Positions 24,923-34,476 of a stretch of 64,000 nucleotides of DNA are shown here, piece by piece (positions within the stretch are counted from its first letter, which is position 1; the number at the start of each line of letters is the position of its first letter). This DNA is from Xanthobacteraceae bacterium (lineage in GTDB: Bacteria; Pseudomonadota; Alphaproteobacteria; Rhizobiales; Xanthobacteraceae). Both the position numbers and the translations under genes were made by a program. The stretch is taken from positions 140,615 to 204,614 of the forward strand of contig JALHMF010000001.1 of the NCBI GenBank assembly GCA_022844205.1, read 5' to 3'. The notes below the pieces were generated by a model that ran no database searches, was not told the DNA's origin, and saw only the letters and a program-made list of their open reading frames with translations.

Positions 24923-25867
24923 TTAGTATCCCAGCTTTCGATCCACTACATTCCTGAGCGGCTCGCCCCGCTCGAAGGCGTCGATCTGTCCGAGCACATA
25001 TTGCGTGAGCGCCTCGGGATCGCTCTGCGCTGCGTTGTGCGGGGTGACGAAAATTTTCGGGTGCGACCAGAGCGGGCTTTCCTGCGGAAGCGGCTCCTGC
25101 TCGAACACGTCGAGGCTGGCGCCGATCAGCGTGCCGTCGTCCAGCGCGCGCAGAACGTCCTTCTCCACCTGCAAGCCGCCGCGGCCGGCATTCACCAGCA
25201 CCGGCCCGCCGAGCACGCCGTCGCGCGCCAGTCTCTTGAAGAAATTATAATTCAGCATCCCGCGCGTCGCGGGCGTGAGGGGCAACAGGCAGACGAGGAT
25301 GTCGGTCTGGCCAAGAAAGCGCGGCAATTCCGCCTCGCCGCCGAACGTCTCGATCCCGGCAACGGATTTCTTCGTGCGGCTCCAGCCGGTGACCTTGAAT
25401 CCAAGCGGCGCGAGTGCTGCGGCGGCCGCCTGTCCGAGCACGCCCATGCCCAGCAACCCGACACGCACTTCGCTGGCGGGGCGTTCGGGATGCTCAATCC
25501 AGATTTTCTTCGCCTGCTGATCGCCATAGAGCTTCATCTTCCGCTGGTGCAGCAAGCAGTGCAGCACGACATATTCGCACATGCGCCTGGTGAGATCGGG
25601 TTCGACGATGCGCACGAGCGGCACATCGGGGAGCGACGGGTCGTTCATCAGGTGATCGACCCCGGCACCCAGCGAAAAGATCGCCTTCAGGTTCGGTAAC
25701 TGCGCGAGCAGCTCCGCCGGCGGCTTCCATGCGCAAACGTAATCAATCTCGGCCGGATCGCCGATCTCCGCAACCGTGCGAACGGTGTGCTGCTTTCCGT
25801 GCTGGCGGAAACGCGAAAGCCAGGCATCCGGCTCCCATCCGCTGATCGCGAGCAGGATCGTGGACAT
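24923..25867 (-). CDS. ghrA: Glyoxylate/hydroxypyruvate reductase A
   Basis: 314 aa D-2-hydroxyacid dehydrogenase reducing glyoxylate or hydroxypyruvate with NAD(P)H. The nucleotide fold is VGLLGMGVLGQAAAAAL, and the following WSRTKKS (Arg/Lys after the second strand) suggests NADPH. Catalytic residues are Arg in VNAGRGGLQ, Glu in DVFEQEPLP and His in VTPHNAAQS. Its ATG lies directly after the yejF stop with no gap, so it is probably the last gene of the yej transcript. Confidence 0.88.
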   Translation of the reverse strand: MSTILLAISGWEPDAWLSRFRQHGKQHTVRTVAEIGDPAEIDYVCAWKPPAELLAQLPNLKAIFSLGAGVDHLMNDPSLPDVPLVRIVEPDLTRRMCEYVVLHCLLHQRKMKLYGDQQAKKIWIEHPERPASEVRVGLLGMGVLGQAAAAALAPLGFKVTGWSRTKKSVAGIETFGGEAELPRFLGQTDILVCLLPLTPATRGMLNYNFFKRLARDGVLGGPVLVNAGRGGLQVEKDVLRALDDGTLIGASLDVFEQEPLPQESPLWSHPKIFVTPHNAAQSDPEALTQYVLGQIDAFERGEPLRNVVDRKLGY

Positions 25868-27496
25868 CTACTGCGACACCGCGCCGGTCGCGACGGTTTC
25901 CAGATCGAATGCCGCGGCGAACAGCGCCCGCGTGTAATCCGACTGCGGATTGGCGAACAAATCTTTTGCCACGCCCTGTTCGATCACCTTGCCTGCGCGC
26001 ATCACGACCACATGGCTTGCCAATGCGGCCACCACCTTCAGGTCGTGGCTGATGAACATGTAGGTGAGGTCGCGTTTCTTCTGCAGATCGCGCAGGAGAT
26101 CGACGATCTGCGCCTGGATCATCATGTCGAGCGCGCTGGTCGGCTCGTCCAGCACCACGAACGAAGGCTCCAGCACCATTGCGCGCGCGACCGCGATGCG
26201 CTGGCGCTGGCCGCCGGAAAATTCGTGCGGATAGCGGAATCGTGTACCGGGGTCGAGGCCGACGTCGCGCAGCGCCGCCATGACTTTTGCTTCGCGTTCG
26301 GAGTCGGTGAGCTTCGGCTGATGCACCTCCAGACCTTCGCCGACAATGTCGGCAACCGACATGCGCGGGCTAAGCGAGCCGAACGGGTCCTGAAAGACGA
26401 TCTGCATGTCGTGACGAACCGGCAGCATTTCCTTGAAGCGCAGTCCCTGCACGTCCTTGCCCATGAACACGATGCGGCCGTCGCTGGAAATGAGCCGCAA
26501 CAGCGCGAGCCCAAGCGTGGTTTTGCCCGAGCCGGATTCACCCACCACGCCTAAAGTTTCCCCGCGCCTGATCTCGATGGAAACGCCGTCCACCGCCTTG
26601 ATGTGGCCGACTGTCTTTCTCAACAAGCCGCGCTTGATTGGAAACCAGATGCGCAGATGGTCGGTGGAGACGACGACCGGCGCCTCGGGCCTGGGGTGTG
26701 CGGCCACGCCTTTCGGCTGCGCCGCGATGAGATCGCGCGTGTAGCCGTGTTTCGGCGCGGAAAAAATATCGGCGGTGTTGCCCCGCTCGACGATCAGGCC
26801 GCCCTGCATCACGCAGACGCGGTCGGCGATCTTCCGCACAATGCCGAGATCGTGCGTGATGAACAGCATCGCCATGCCAAGGCGGGATTGAAGCTCCTTG
26901 AGCAATTTCAGGATTTGCGCCTGCACCGTGACATCGAGCGCGGTGGTCGGTTCGTCGGCGATGAAGAGATCAGGCTCGTTGGCGAGCGCCAGCGCAATCA
27001 TCACGCGCTGCCGCTGCCCGCCGGAAAGTTGATGCGGATAGGAGCGGAGCCGCGTGGCCGGTTCGGGAATGCCGACTTCGGCGAGCAATTCTACCACGCG
27101 GTCGTGCGCGGCATTGCCGGAAAGCCCCCGGTGCAACGCCAGCACTTCGGCAATCTGCTTCTCAATGGTGTGCAAAGGATTGAGCGACGTCATCGGCTCC
27201 TGAAACACCATGGTGATGTCGTTGCCGCGAACCTTGCGGATTTCCCGCTCGCTCATCGGCAAGAGGTCCTGCCCCTTGAACAGCACGCGGCCGCTCGGGT
27301 GGTGCGCGGCCGGGTAGGGCAGGAGTTTCAGGATCGAGAGTGCGGTGACGGACTTGCCGGAGCCGGATTCTCCAACCAGCGCCACCGTTTCGCCGGGCTT
27401 CACATCGAAGGAAATCCGATCGACCGCGAGATTGTCCTGCTCGCCCTGGCGGAAGGCGACCGACAAATCCTCTACTTTCAGCAGCAAATCGGTCAT
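25868..27496 (-). CDS. yejF: Peptide ABC transporter, fused ATP-binding protein YejF
   Basis: 542 aa with two ABC ATPase halves. Half 1 has Walker [14 protein letters not shown] near residue 40, signature [14 protein letters not shown] and Walker [13 protein letters not shown]. Half 2 has [15 protein letters not shown] near 320, [14 protein letters not shown] and [12 protein letters not shown]. It energises import of oligopeptides by the YejBE pore. In enterobacteria this system takes up microcin C. ATG at 27496 overlaps the yejE stop by 4 bp (ATGA). Confidence 0.94.
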   Translation of the reverse strand: MTDLLLKVEDLSVAFRQGEQDNLAVDRISFDVKPGETVALVGESGSGKSVTALSILKLLPYPAAHHPSGRVLFKGQDLLPMSEREIRKVRGNDITMVFQEPMTSLNPLHTIEKQIAEVLALHRGLSGNAAHDRVVELLAEVGIPEPATRLRSYPHQLSGGQRQRVMIALALANEPDLFIADEPTTALDVTVQAQILKLLKELQSRLGMAMLFITHDLGIVRKIADRVCVMQGGLIVERGNTADIFSAPKHGYTRDLIAAQPKGVAAHPRPEAPVVVSTDHLRIWFPIKRGLLRKTVGHIKAVDGVSIEIRRGETLGVVGESGSGKTTLGLALLRLISSDGRIVFMGKDVQGLRFKEMLPVRHDMQIVFQDPFGSLSPRMSVADIVGEGLEVHQPKLTDSEREAKVMAALRDVGLDPGTRFRYPHEFSGGQRQRIAVARAMVLEPSFVVLDEPTSALDMMIQAQIVDLLRDLQKKRDLTYMFISHDLKVVAALASHVVVMRAGKVIEQGVAKDLFANPQSDYTRALFAAAFDLETVATGAVSQ

Positions 27497-28653
27497 GCGA
27501 AGGTCTTTCTGGGATCGAAAGCGTCGCGCACCGCTTCGCCGATGAAGATGAGCAGCGAGAGCAGGAGCGCCACGGTGAAGAAGCCGGCAAGGCCGAGCCA
27601 TGGCGCTTGCACGTTCGATTTGCCCTGCGCGAGCATTTCGCCGAGCGAGGGCGAGCCTGGCGGCAGGCCGAAGCCCAAAAAGTCCAAAGCCGTCAGCGTC
27701 ATCACCGAGCCGGAGAGAATGAACGGCAGGAAGGTGAGCGTCGCCACCATCGCGTTCGGCAGCACATGGCGGTACATGATCACCAGGTTCGAGACGCCGA
27801 GCGCGCGGGCCGCCTGCACGAATTCGAAATTGCGCGCCCGCAGGAATTCCGCGCGCACCAGCCCCACCAGCGCCACCCATGAGAACAACAGCAGGATTCC
27901 AAGCAGGATGAAGAAGCCCGGCGCCAGCACCGAGGAGATGATCAGCAGCAGGTATAAGGAAGGCACCGAGGTCCAGATTTCGATGAAGCGCTGAAACAGC
28001 AAATCCGTCCAGCCGCCGAAATAGCCCTGCACGGCACCCGCCGCGACGCCGATCACGGACGAGATGATCGTGAGCGCCAGGCCGAAGAGCACCGAGATGC
28101 GGAAGCCGTACAAAAGCCGCGCCACCACGTCGCGGCCCTGATCGTCGGTGCCAAGCCAGTTCTTTTCAAGTCCCGCACAGCCGTTCACCCCCTTGCGCTC
28201 GGCGACCGTCTTGCACTGGTCTTCCGTCAGCATCCAGGTTGGCGGCGAAGGTGCCGGCGTCGGCAGGTCGAGATTGTGCGTGCGGTAGCTGTAGCGAATC
28301 AACGGCCAGACCATATAGCCGTTCTTCTCGGCGATCAGCTTGTACAGATAGGGGTCGCGGTAGTCGGCTTCGGTTTCAAACTCGCCGCCGAACGTCGTCT
28401 CCGAATATTGCCTGAAGACCGGCGAGTAATAGCCGCCGTCGTATTTCACGAGGAACGGTTTATCGTTTGCGATGAATTCCGAAAACAGCGTCACGAAAAA
28501 CAGCACGAGGAAAATCCAGAACGACCACCAGCCGCGGCGGTTGGACTTGAAATTCCGCCAGCGCCGCGCGTTGATCGGCGAAAGAGAAAAACGGCCGGGC
28601 TGGCGCGGATTGTTTGCGCCGGCCGCAACCGGCGGAATCGCAGCGGCGTCCAT
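27493..28653 (-). CDS. yejE: Peptide ABC transporter permease YejE
   Basis: 386 aa. A soluble N-terminal part (FSLSPINARRWRNFKSNRRG) is followed by a membrane helix and a large periplasmic loop, then the permease domain with the EAA-like loop ARALGVSNLVIMYRHVLPNAM. Start ATG at 28653 shares its A with the stop of the last micro-ORF (TGATG). No good Shine-Dalgarno is seen, so its translation probably depends on ribosomes arriving from upstream. A longer frame to 28722 runs into the tandem repeat and is not preferred. Confidence 0.93.
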   Translation of the reverse strand: MDAAAIPPVAAGANNPRQPGRFSLSPINARRWRNFKSNRRGWWSFWIFLVLFFVTLFSEFIANDKPFLVKYDGGYYSPVFRQYSETTFGGEFETEADYRDPYLYKLIAEKNGYMVWPLIRYSYRTHNLDLPTPAPSPPTWMLTEDQCKTVAERKGVNGCAGLEKNWLGTDDQGRDVVARLLYGFRISVLFGLALTIISSVIGVAAGAVQGYFGGWTDLLFQRFIEIWTSVPSLYLLLIISSVLAPGFFILLGILLLFSWVALVGLVRAEFLRARNFEFVQAARALGVSNLVIMYRHVLPNAMVATLTFLPFILSGSVMTLTALDFLGFGLPPGSPSLGEMLAQGKSNVQAPWLGLAGFFTVALLLSLLIFIGEAVRDAFDPRKTFA

Positions 28654-28754
28654 CAGGCGTCCCGCGTCTCGAAGTCGACCGCCGCGCCGCCGAGCGCGCA
28701 GCGCGAGGGTCCGGCGCGGCAAACAAAATTAGGCAGCAGGCGAAGCGTCAGCAT
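28653..28754 (-). CDS. Micro-ORF 3 of the yejB-yejE relay
   Basis: 33 codons. It starts two bases after the stop of micro-ORF 2 and ends in TGATG, sharing one base with the yejE ATG. The product starts MLTLRLLPNF and ends AAVDFETRDA. The ending is close to the YejB C-terminus. Whether the peptide is functional is unknown; the reading frame may matter only for passing ribosomes on. Confidence 0.4.
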   Translation of the reverse strand: MLTLRLLPNFVCRAGPSRCALGGAAVDFETRDA

Positions 28755-28756
28755 GA

Positions 28757-28858
28757 TCACGTTTCCCGCGTCTCGAAGTCGACCGCCGCGCCGCCGAGCG
28801 CGCAGCGCGAGGGTCCGGCGCGGCAAACAAAATTAGACAGCAGGCGAAGCGTCAGCAT
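28757..28858 (-). CDS. Micro-ORF 2 of the yejB-yejE relay
   Basis: 33 codons, identical to micro-ORF 1 except residue 8 (Ser for Pro), ending DFETRET. It starts at TGA-TC-ATG after micro-ORF 1. A weak GGGAAA lies eight bases before the ATG. No function is assigned. Confidence 0.4.
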   Translation of the reverse strand: MLTLRLLSNFVCRAGPSRCALGGAAVDFETRET

Positions 28859-28860
28859 GA

Positions 28861-28962
28861 TCACGTTTCCCGCGTCTCGAAGTCGACCGCCGCGCCGCCG
28901 AGCGCGCAGCGCGAGGGTCCGGCGCGGCAAACAAAATTAGGCAGCAGGCGAAGCGTCAGCAT
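28861..28962 (-). CDS. Micro-ORF 1 of the yejB-yejE relay
   Basis: 33 codons beginning two bases after the yejB stop (TGA-TC-ATG). The product runs from MLTLRLLPNF through CRAGPSRCALGG to DFETRET and has two Cys. The last seven residues equal the C-terminus of YejB. No function is assigned. Confidence 0.4.
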   Translation of the reverse strand: MLTLRLLPNFVCRAGPSRCALGGAAVDFETRET

Positions 28963-28964
28963 GA

Positions 28965-30077
28965 TCACGTTTCCCGCGTTTCGAAGTCGATGCGCGGATC
29001 GACCCATGTATAGGTGAGGTCCGAGATCAATCCGACGATCAGGCCGACGAGCGAGAAAATATAAAGCGTGGCAAACACCACCGGATAATCGCGGTTGATG
29101 ATGCTTTCGAAGCCGAGCAATCCCAATCCGTCCAGCGAGAAGATCGTCTCGATTAATAGCGCACCGGAAAAGAACGCGCCGATGAAGGCGCCGGGAAAGC
29201 CGGCAATGACAATGAGCATCGCGTTGCGGAATACATGGCCGTAAAGCACGCGGCTTTCCGGCAAGCCCTTCATGCGCGCGGTGACGACATATTGCTTGCG
29301 GATTTCGTCGAGGAAGGAATTTTTCGTCAGCACCGTCATGGTGGCGAAAGCGCCAAGCGCCATCGAGATCAATGGCAAGGTGAGATGCCAGAAATAATCG
29401 ATGACCTTGCCGTACCACGGCAGCATCGCGAAATTATCCGAGGTCAGCCCGCGCAGCGGAAAAATCGAAAAAAACGAGCCGCCCGCGAACAGCACGATCA
29501 GCAGGATCGCAAACAGGAACCCCGGCACCGCATAGCCGACGATGATAACGGCGGATGTCCAGGTGTCGAAACGCGAGCCATCCATGACGGCTTTTCGGAT
29601 GCCGAGCGGAATCGAAATCAGATAGGTCAGCAGCGTCATCCAGAGTCCGAGCGAGATTGACACCGGCAGTTTCTCGATGACGAGATCGATTACCTTGGTG
29701 TCGCGGAAATAGCTCTTGCCGAAATCGAAGCGGATGAAATTCCAGATCATCAACAGAAAGCGCTCATGCGCCGGCTTGTCGAAGCCGAACTGAACCTCAA
29801 GCTCCTTGATGAATTTCGGGTCGAGCCCCTGCGCGCCGCGATATTTCGATGAGACAGGGTCCGCGCCGGCCCCGCCCGGCTGCACACCCTGACGCGCCAC
29901 TTCGCTGCCGCCGCCGGAGACGCGCGAGAGCGCGTTCACGTCGTCGCCCATGAGTTGCGCGATCACGCGCTCCACCGGCCCGCCCGGCGCGAACTGGATC
30001 ACGACAAACGAAACAAGCAGGATGCCCAGGATCGTGGGCACCATCAGGAGCACGCGGCGAAGAATATAGGTGGCCAT
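28965..30077 (-). CDS. yejB: Peptide ABC transporter permease YejB
   Basis: 370 aa. The N-terminal helix has the usual start of DppB-type permeases (YILRRVLLMVPTILGILLVSFVVIQFAPGGPVE). A long periplasmic loop follows, then the permease domain with the EAA-like loop ARMKGLPESRVLYGHVFRNAM. Start ATG at 30077 (MATYILRR); a TTG one codon earlier is not preferred. Its last codons (DFETRET) are reiterated in the downstream tandem repeat. Pairs with YejE. Confidence 0.94.
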   Translation of the reverse strand: MATYILRRVLLMVPTILGILLVSFVVIQFAPGGPVERVIAQLMGDDVNALSRVSGGGSEVARQGVQPGGAGADPVSSKYRGAQGLDPKFIKELEVQFGFDKPAHERFLLMIWNFIRFDFGKSYFRDTKVIDLVIEKLPVSISLGLWMTLLTYLISIPLGIRKAVMDGSRFDTWTSAVIIVGYAVPGFLFAILLIVLFAGGSFFSIFPLRGLTSDNFAMLPWYGKVIDYFWHLTLPLISMALGAFATMTVLTKNSFLDEIRKQYVVTARMKGLPESRVLYGHVFRNAMLIVIAGFPGAFIGAFFSGALLIETIFSLDGLGLLGFESIINRDYPVVFATLYIFSLVGLIVGLISDLTYTWVDPRIDFETRET

Positions 30078-30140
30078 CAAGGGTTCCGGTGGCTGAGCAT
30101 CGGCAAACTGATGGGGTTCGCGGGCGGGGTCAACTGGTGG

Positions 30141-31958
30141 CTAGCTCTTCTTCGCCCACCAGGTGTCCGGGAATCCCGGCGCATAGCGCGGCTTTGTTTT
30201 CGGCCGCTCGAACTGGTCCCAGTACGCGACCCAGTGCGAGGCCTTGTTCCAGTGCGGAATCCAGTAGCGGCCGGCGCGTAGCACGCGGTCCAGCGCGCGG
30301 CAGGCGGTGACGAGATCGGGGCGGCTTTCGGCGCTGACCACTTTTTCAATGAGCGCATCCACCACGGGATCGGAAATCCCCGCATAGTTACGGGAGCCCT
30401 TGGCGGCCGCCGCCACGCTGGAGAAATAGGTTTTCAGTTCATCGGCGGGCGTCTGCGGAAAGATCAGCCGCACGACGGAAATGTCGAAATCGAAGTCTTC
30501 CATCCGCGCGCGGTACTGCGCCGTGTCCACCATGCGTATATTCGCGTCGAGCCCCACCGCTTTCAGGCCGTTGATGAATGCATTGTGATGGCGCTGGAAG
30601 GTCGGCTCGTTCAGCAGAAACTCGATCGTGATCGGCTCGCCCTTGGCGTTGGCGCGCTTGCCGTCCTTGATCTTCCATCCCGCTTCGTCCAGCAACCGCA
30701 TGGCGCGGCGAAGCAGGGTGCGGTCGGAGCCCGACCCGTCGGAGACCGGCGGCACGAACGGCTCGCCGAATACTTCCGCCGGCAGCTTGTCGCGGAACGG
30801 CTCAAGGAGTTTGATTTCCTCCGGCGCCGGTGCGCCTTTCGCCATCATCTCTGAGTTCTGGAAGTAGGAATGCGTGCGGTCGTAGGAACCGTACATGTAA
30901 TTCTTGTTCACCCACTCGTAGTCGAACGCATAGACCAGCGCCTCACGCACTCTCGGATCCTTGAATTTTTCGCGCCGCGTATTGATGAACCAGCCCTGCG
31001 CGCCGGATGGACGCTCGTCTGGAAGAATCTCGCGCTTGACGCGGCCGTCCTTCATGGCCGGAAATTCGTAGCGCGTCGCCCAGGTGATCGAGGTGAATTC
31101 CTCGCGGACCAGATAGGTCTTCGCGGTGAACCCCTCGAAAGCAATATCGCGGTCGCGGAAATATTCGAAACGGATCACGTCGAAATTGTTGTGTCCGCGC
31201 ATCACCGGCAGATCGGCGCCCCACCAGTCTTTCACCCGCTCGAATTCCATATAGCGGCCCTGCTCGAAGCGGCCGACATTGTATGGCCCCGAGCCAAGCG
31301 GCGGCTCCAGCGTCGACTCTTCGAAGGGCCTTTTCGAGTAATAAGCCCTGGAGAAAATCGGCAGCGAGGCCGCAAAGATCGGCGCGTCGCGCCCGCGCTT
31401 CGCGGCAAATTTCAGCTTCACCGTGCGGTCGCCGTCCGCGTCGGCGGATTCCAGATCGAGCAGCAGCGTGCGGATATTCGTGTGGCCCTTGTCTTTCAGG
31501 ATGTTGAGCGAAAAGGTCACGTCGGATGCCGTGATCGGCGAGCCGTCGTGAAAGCGCAGATTGGGGCGGAGCTGATAGATATATTCGCGTCCGTCGTCCG
31601 ACACCGTCACCTTTTCTGCGGCGAGGCCATAAACGGCATCGGGTTCGTCGGCGGCGCGCACCATCATTGAGGAAAAACAAAGCCCCATCGAGTGGGCGAC
31701 ATCGCCGCGCAAGATGTAGGCGTTCAGATTGTTGAACGTCGCCGTGCCGCCGCCGACCACCTGCGAATAGAGGCCGCCCTTTGGCGCTTTTGGATTCACA
31801 TAGTCGAAATGCGGAAAACTCGCGGGATATTTCAGGTCGCCGAATGCGGAGAGCCCGTGCGTTTCTTTCGCTTGCGCAATGCCGGGCCGCGGGAAAAATT
31901 GAGAAAGGGTGACGCCGGCGCCGAGCGCCAGCACCGTGCGGCGGGAAACCCCGCTCAC
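30141..31958 (-). CDS. Peptide ABC transporter solute-binding protein, probable Tat substrate
   Basis: 605 aa SBP family 5 protein of the YejA type. Its N-terminus SGVSRRTVLALGAGVTLSQF looks like a twin-arginine signal (S-R-R-T-V-L), implying export after folding. The mature protein has YVNPKAPKGGLYSQVVGG and HDGSPITASDVTFSLNIL. The probable start is GTG at 31958, overlapping the stop of the upstream SBP gene (GTGA). It resembles its neighbour along its length, so the two probably arose by duplication. Delivers peptides to YejBEF. Confidence 0.88.
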   Translation of the reverse strand: MSGVSRRTVLALGAGVTLSQFFPRPGIAQAKETHGLSAFGDLKYPASFPHFDYVNPKAPKGGLYSQVVGGGTATFNNLNAYILRGDVAHSMGLCFSSMMVRAADEPDAVYGLAAEKVTVSDDGREYIYQLRPNLRFHDGSPITASDVTFSLNILKDKGHTNIRTLLLDLESADADGDRTVKLKFAAKRGRDAPIFAASLPIFSRAYYSKRPFEESTLEPPLGSGPYNVGRFEQGRYMEFERVKDWWGADLPVMRGHNNFDVIRFEYFRDRDIAFEGFTAKTYLVREEFTSITWATRYEFPAMKDGRVKREILPDERPSGAQGWFINTRREKFKDPRVREALVYAFDYEWVNKNYMYGSYDRTHSYFQNSEMMAKGAPAPEEIKLLEPFRDKLPAEVFGEPFVPPVSDGSGSDRTLLRRAMRLLDEAGWKIKDGKRANAKGEPITIEFLLNEPTFQRHHNAFINGLKAVGLDANIRMVDTAQYRARMEDFDFDISVVRLIFPQTPADELKTYFSSVAAAAKGSRNYAGISDPVVDALIEKVVSAESRPDLVTACRALDRVLRAGRYWIPHWNKASHWVAYWDQFERPKTKPRYAPGFPDTWWAKKS

Positions 31959-33814
31959 TGCTTGGCTCCAAGTTTCGCCGCCCGTTCCTTGTCGAACCAC
32001 CAGATGTCCGGGAAGCCGTAGGAATAGTCCGGCAGCTTGTCGGGCCGCGCGAAACGATCCCAGCGCGCGGTGCGCGAATAGTCGATGGTCCAGCTTGGCA
32101 CCACGTAATGATTCCAGAGCAGCACCCGGTCCAGCGCCTTGGTGGCGGCAAGCAGCTCCGCGCGGTCCTTGGCGAAGATCACCTTGTCGATCATCGCGTC
32201 CACCGCCGGATTCTTGATGCCGCCGTAATTGCGCGAGCCCTCGCGGTCGGCGGCTTCCGAGCCGAAGAAATCGCGCTGTTCGTTGCCGGGCGAAAGCGAC
32301 TGGCCCCAGCCCGAGGAGATGATGTCGAAGTCGCGGCTGCGCACGCGGTTCACATATTGCGGCGGATCGACGAGGCGGATCGTCATTTCCACCCCGAGCC
32401 GGTCGAGCGATGGCTTATAGAACAGCACCACGCGCTCGAATGCCGGGCTGTTCAGCAAAAACTCGACGCGGAACGGCTCGCCGGTCTTCACGTTGGTCAG
32501 CTTGCCGCCCCGGATTTCATAACCGGCTTCCTTCATCAGCCGCAGCGCTTCGCGCAGATTCGTGCGGCGCAGTTCTTCCGTGCCGCTCGAAGGATTCTTG
32601 TATTCCTTGCTGAAAACTTCCTCCGGCACCTTGCCGCGCACGGTTTCCAGAAGTTCAAGCTCTTTCCCGGCCGGCAATCCGGAAGAGGCAAGTTCGGTGC
32701 CGCTGAAATAGGAACCCACGCGCTTGTACTGATCGAAGAACAGCGTCTTGTTCATGCTCTCGAAGTCGAACACTGAATTGAATGCCATGCGCACGCGCGG
32801 ATCCTGGAATTTCTCCCGCCGCAGGTTGAAGACGAATGCCTGCATCACGCCGCGCGCACGTTCCGGGAAAGTTTCGAGCACCACCTTCTTCTCGCGCTGC
32901 GCTGGGAAATCGTAGGCGGTGGCCCAGTTTTTCGCGGAGCTTTCGGCGCGGAAATCGTATTGATCGGCCTTGAAGGCTTCGAGTTCGACCGTGTCGTCGC
33001 GGTAGTATTCGTAACGAAGCTCGCCGAAATTATCCTTGCCGATATTCACCGGGAGCTTGGCAGCCCAGTAATCCGGAACGCGCTCGTAGGAAATCGTCCG
33101 CCCCGGCACGATATTCTTCACGCGATAGGCAGCGCCGCCAAGTGGCGGCTCCAGCGTGCCCGCGCTGATGTCGCGCTCTTTTCCGTTCGCGTCCTTGCCG
33201 GTCCACCAGTGCTTAGGCAGCACGTTGAACTGGCCGACAATCTGCGGCAGTTCGCGATTGCCTGGGCTGTCGAAGGTAAACGTCACTTCGCGCTCGGCGG
33301 TTTTCTCCGCCTTGGTGACATGGCGATAATAGAAACGCTGGTTCGGATTAAGCTTCACCAGATTCTCGAACGTCCAGATCACGTCTTCCGGCGTGATCGG
33401 TTTGCCGTCGTGCCACTTCGCTTCAGCGCGCAGCTTGTAGGTAACGGAAGAAAAATCCGCCGGGTAACGCACTGATTCCGCGATCAGTCCGTATTCGGTC
33501 GCCACTTCATCAAGCGCCGGCGCCATCAGCGTGTCATAGATCAACGTGATGCCGGCGGCCGGCTGCCCGCGCGGGATCACGAAGTTCAGCGTGTCGAAGC
33601 TGCCGTCCACGCCCAAACGAACAAGCCCGCCTTTGGGCGCATTCGGATTCACATAATCGAAATGCTGGAAGCCCGGTTTGTATTTCGGCTCGCCCATCAG
33701 GGACAAACCATGCCGCCACGGGGTCTCGCCCTGCGCGGAGGCGAGGGAAACGGCGGCGGCGAGCGAGCCAAGAATGAAAATCGAGCGTGAAAATCGCGAA
33801 GTCAGAATGCGCAC
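31955..33814 (-). CDS. yejA: Peptide ABC transporter solute-binding protein YejA-like
   Basis: 619 aa SBP family 5 protein. A Sec signal (SRSIFILGSLAAAVSLASAQ) precedes GLSLMGEPKYKPGFQHFDY, NPNAPKGGLVRLGVDG and HDGKPITPEDVIWTFENLV. Start is GTG at 33814, with GGAG six bases before it. First gene of the operon yejA-SBP2-yejB-yejE-yejF-ghrA. The gene name is by family and context; either SBP could be the functional YejA equivalent. Confidence 0.88.
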   Translation of the reverse strand: MRILTSRFSRSIFILGSLAAAVSLASAQGETPWRHGLSLMGEPKYKPGFQHFDYVNPNAPKGGLVRLGVDGSFDTLNFVIPRGQPAAGITLIYDTLMAPALDEVATEYGLIAESVRYPADFSSVTYKLRAEAKWHDGKPITPEDVIWTFENLVKLNPNQRFYYRHVTKAEKTAEREVTFTFDSPGNRELPQIVGQFNVLPKHWWTGKDANGKERDISAGTLEPPLGGAAYRVKNIVPGRTISYERVPDYWAAKLPVNIGKDNFGELRYEYYRDDTVELEAFKADQYDFRAESSAKNWATAYDFPAQREKKVVLETFPERARGVMQAFVFNLRREKFQDPRVRMAFNSVFDFESMNKTLFFDQYKRVGSYFSGTELASSGLPAGKELELLETVRGKVPEEVFSKEYKNPSSGTEELRRTNLREALRLMKEAGYEIRGGKLTNVKTGEPFRVEFLLNSPAFERVVLFYKPSLDRLGVEMTIRLVDPPQYVNRVRSRDFDIISSGWGQSLSPGNEQRDFFGSEAADREGSRNYGGIKNPAVDAMIDKVIFAKDRAELLAATKALDRVLLWNHYVVPSWTIDYSRTARWDRFARPDKLPDYSYGFPDIWWFDKERAAKLGAKQ

Positions 33815-33927
33815 AAAATGCTCCGTCCTTGCCGGCGAGACACAGGGTTGGTTGCAATTATGACGCTTTTGCGTGACCCCGCCAGCGGCGGGACGCGGTT
33901 AACGCGATCTTGAAGCGGAAGTGGCGA

Positions 33928-34476
33928 TTACTTCGCGGCGGGAAGCGGTTTTGGGCTGTCCGCGAGCGAGTTCAGATACGCGATCAGGTCCGCGCGCTCA
34001 GCCGGGCGAGTGACTCCCGCGAACGCCATCGTGGTGCCCTTCACTTCGCCCTTCGGATTGGCGAGGAACTTGTCGAGCGCGGCAACGTCCCAGTTTCCGC
34101 CCATCGATTTCAAGCCGGCGGAATAGGCGAAGTTGCCGAGATGCGCACGGTTCGCGCCGACGATGTTCCAGAGGTTGGGGCCGACTTTGTTCGGGCCGCC
34201 CTTGGACAGGTCGTGACAGGCAATACATTTCTTGGCGGCGTTGGCGCCCTTCTCGGCGCTGGCGCTGGCGAGGCGGACTTCGATCGGATCGACCGGGCCG
34301 ACGGCGGCCTGAGCAGCGCCCCCGGCGGCGGCCGGTTCGGCGGCGGCGACTTCATAGCCCGGCTTCTCGGGCTTCTTCGCGTGGAAGATGGCGCCGGAAA
34401 GCATGTTTATGGACAGCAGAAACAGGCAGGTCCCAAGCACCGCTCCGGCAATTTTATTGAGTTCGAAGCTGTCCAT
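33928..34476 (-). CDS. cycM: Membrane-anchored cytochrome c, CycM-type
   Basis: 182 aa. The N-terminal anchor [20 protein letters not shown] is followed by a Pro/Ala-rich linker and a class I cytochrome c domain. The haem motif is KKCIACHDL near residue 87, and the axial Met is in GTTMAFAGV near 150. In Bradyrhizobium CycM carries electrons from the bc1 complex to the aa3 oxidase; that role is inferred here. The protein faces the periplasm. It is divergent from kdsB. Confidence 0.88.
   Translation of the reverse strand: MDSFELNKIAGAVLGTCLFLLSINMLSGAIFHAKKPEKPGYEVAAAEPAAAGGAAQAAVGPVDPIEVRLASASAEKGANAAKKCIACHDLSKGGPNKVGPNLWNIVGANRAHLGNFAYSAGLKSMGGNWDVAALDKFLANPKGEVKGTTMAFAGVTRPAERADLIAYLNSLADSPKPLPAAK

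Larger units (their letters stand above)
28651..28991 (-). repeat. Three-copy 104-bp tandem repeat between yejB and yejE
   Basis: Units lie at 28651-28754, 28755-28858 and 28859-28962, with a partial fourth (28963-28991) that is the native 3' end of yejB. The period is exactly 104 bp. Units are almost identical: position 28837 is A where the other copies have G, and the first unit differs in its outermost bases. Each unit repeats the last codons of yejB (DFETRET-stop) and adds new sequence containing a short ORF. It is a direct tandem duplication, not a palindrome. Confidence 0.93.

Noticed and set aside
26603-27994. A 463-codon open frame antisense to yejF and yejE.
   Set aside because: Shadow of two well-supported transporter genes; no start signal or known motif.
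28651-28991. The 104-bp array considered as a CRISPR.
   Set aside because: Units abut with no unique spacers and include the end of yejB.
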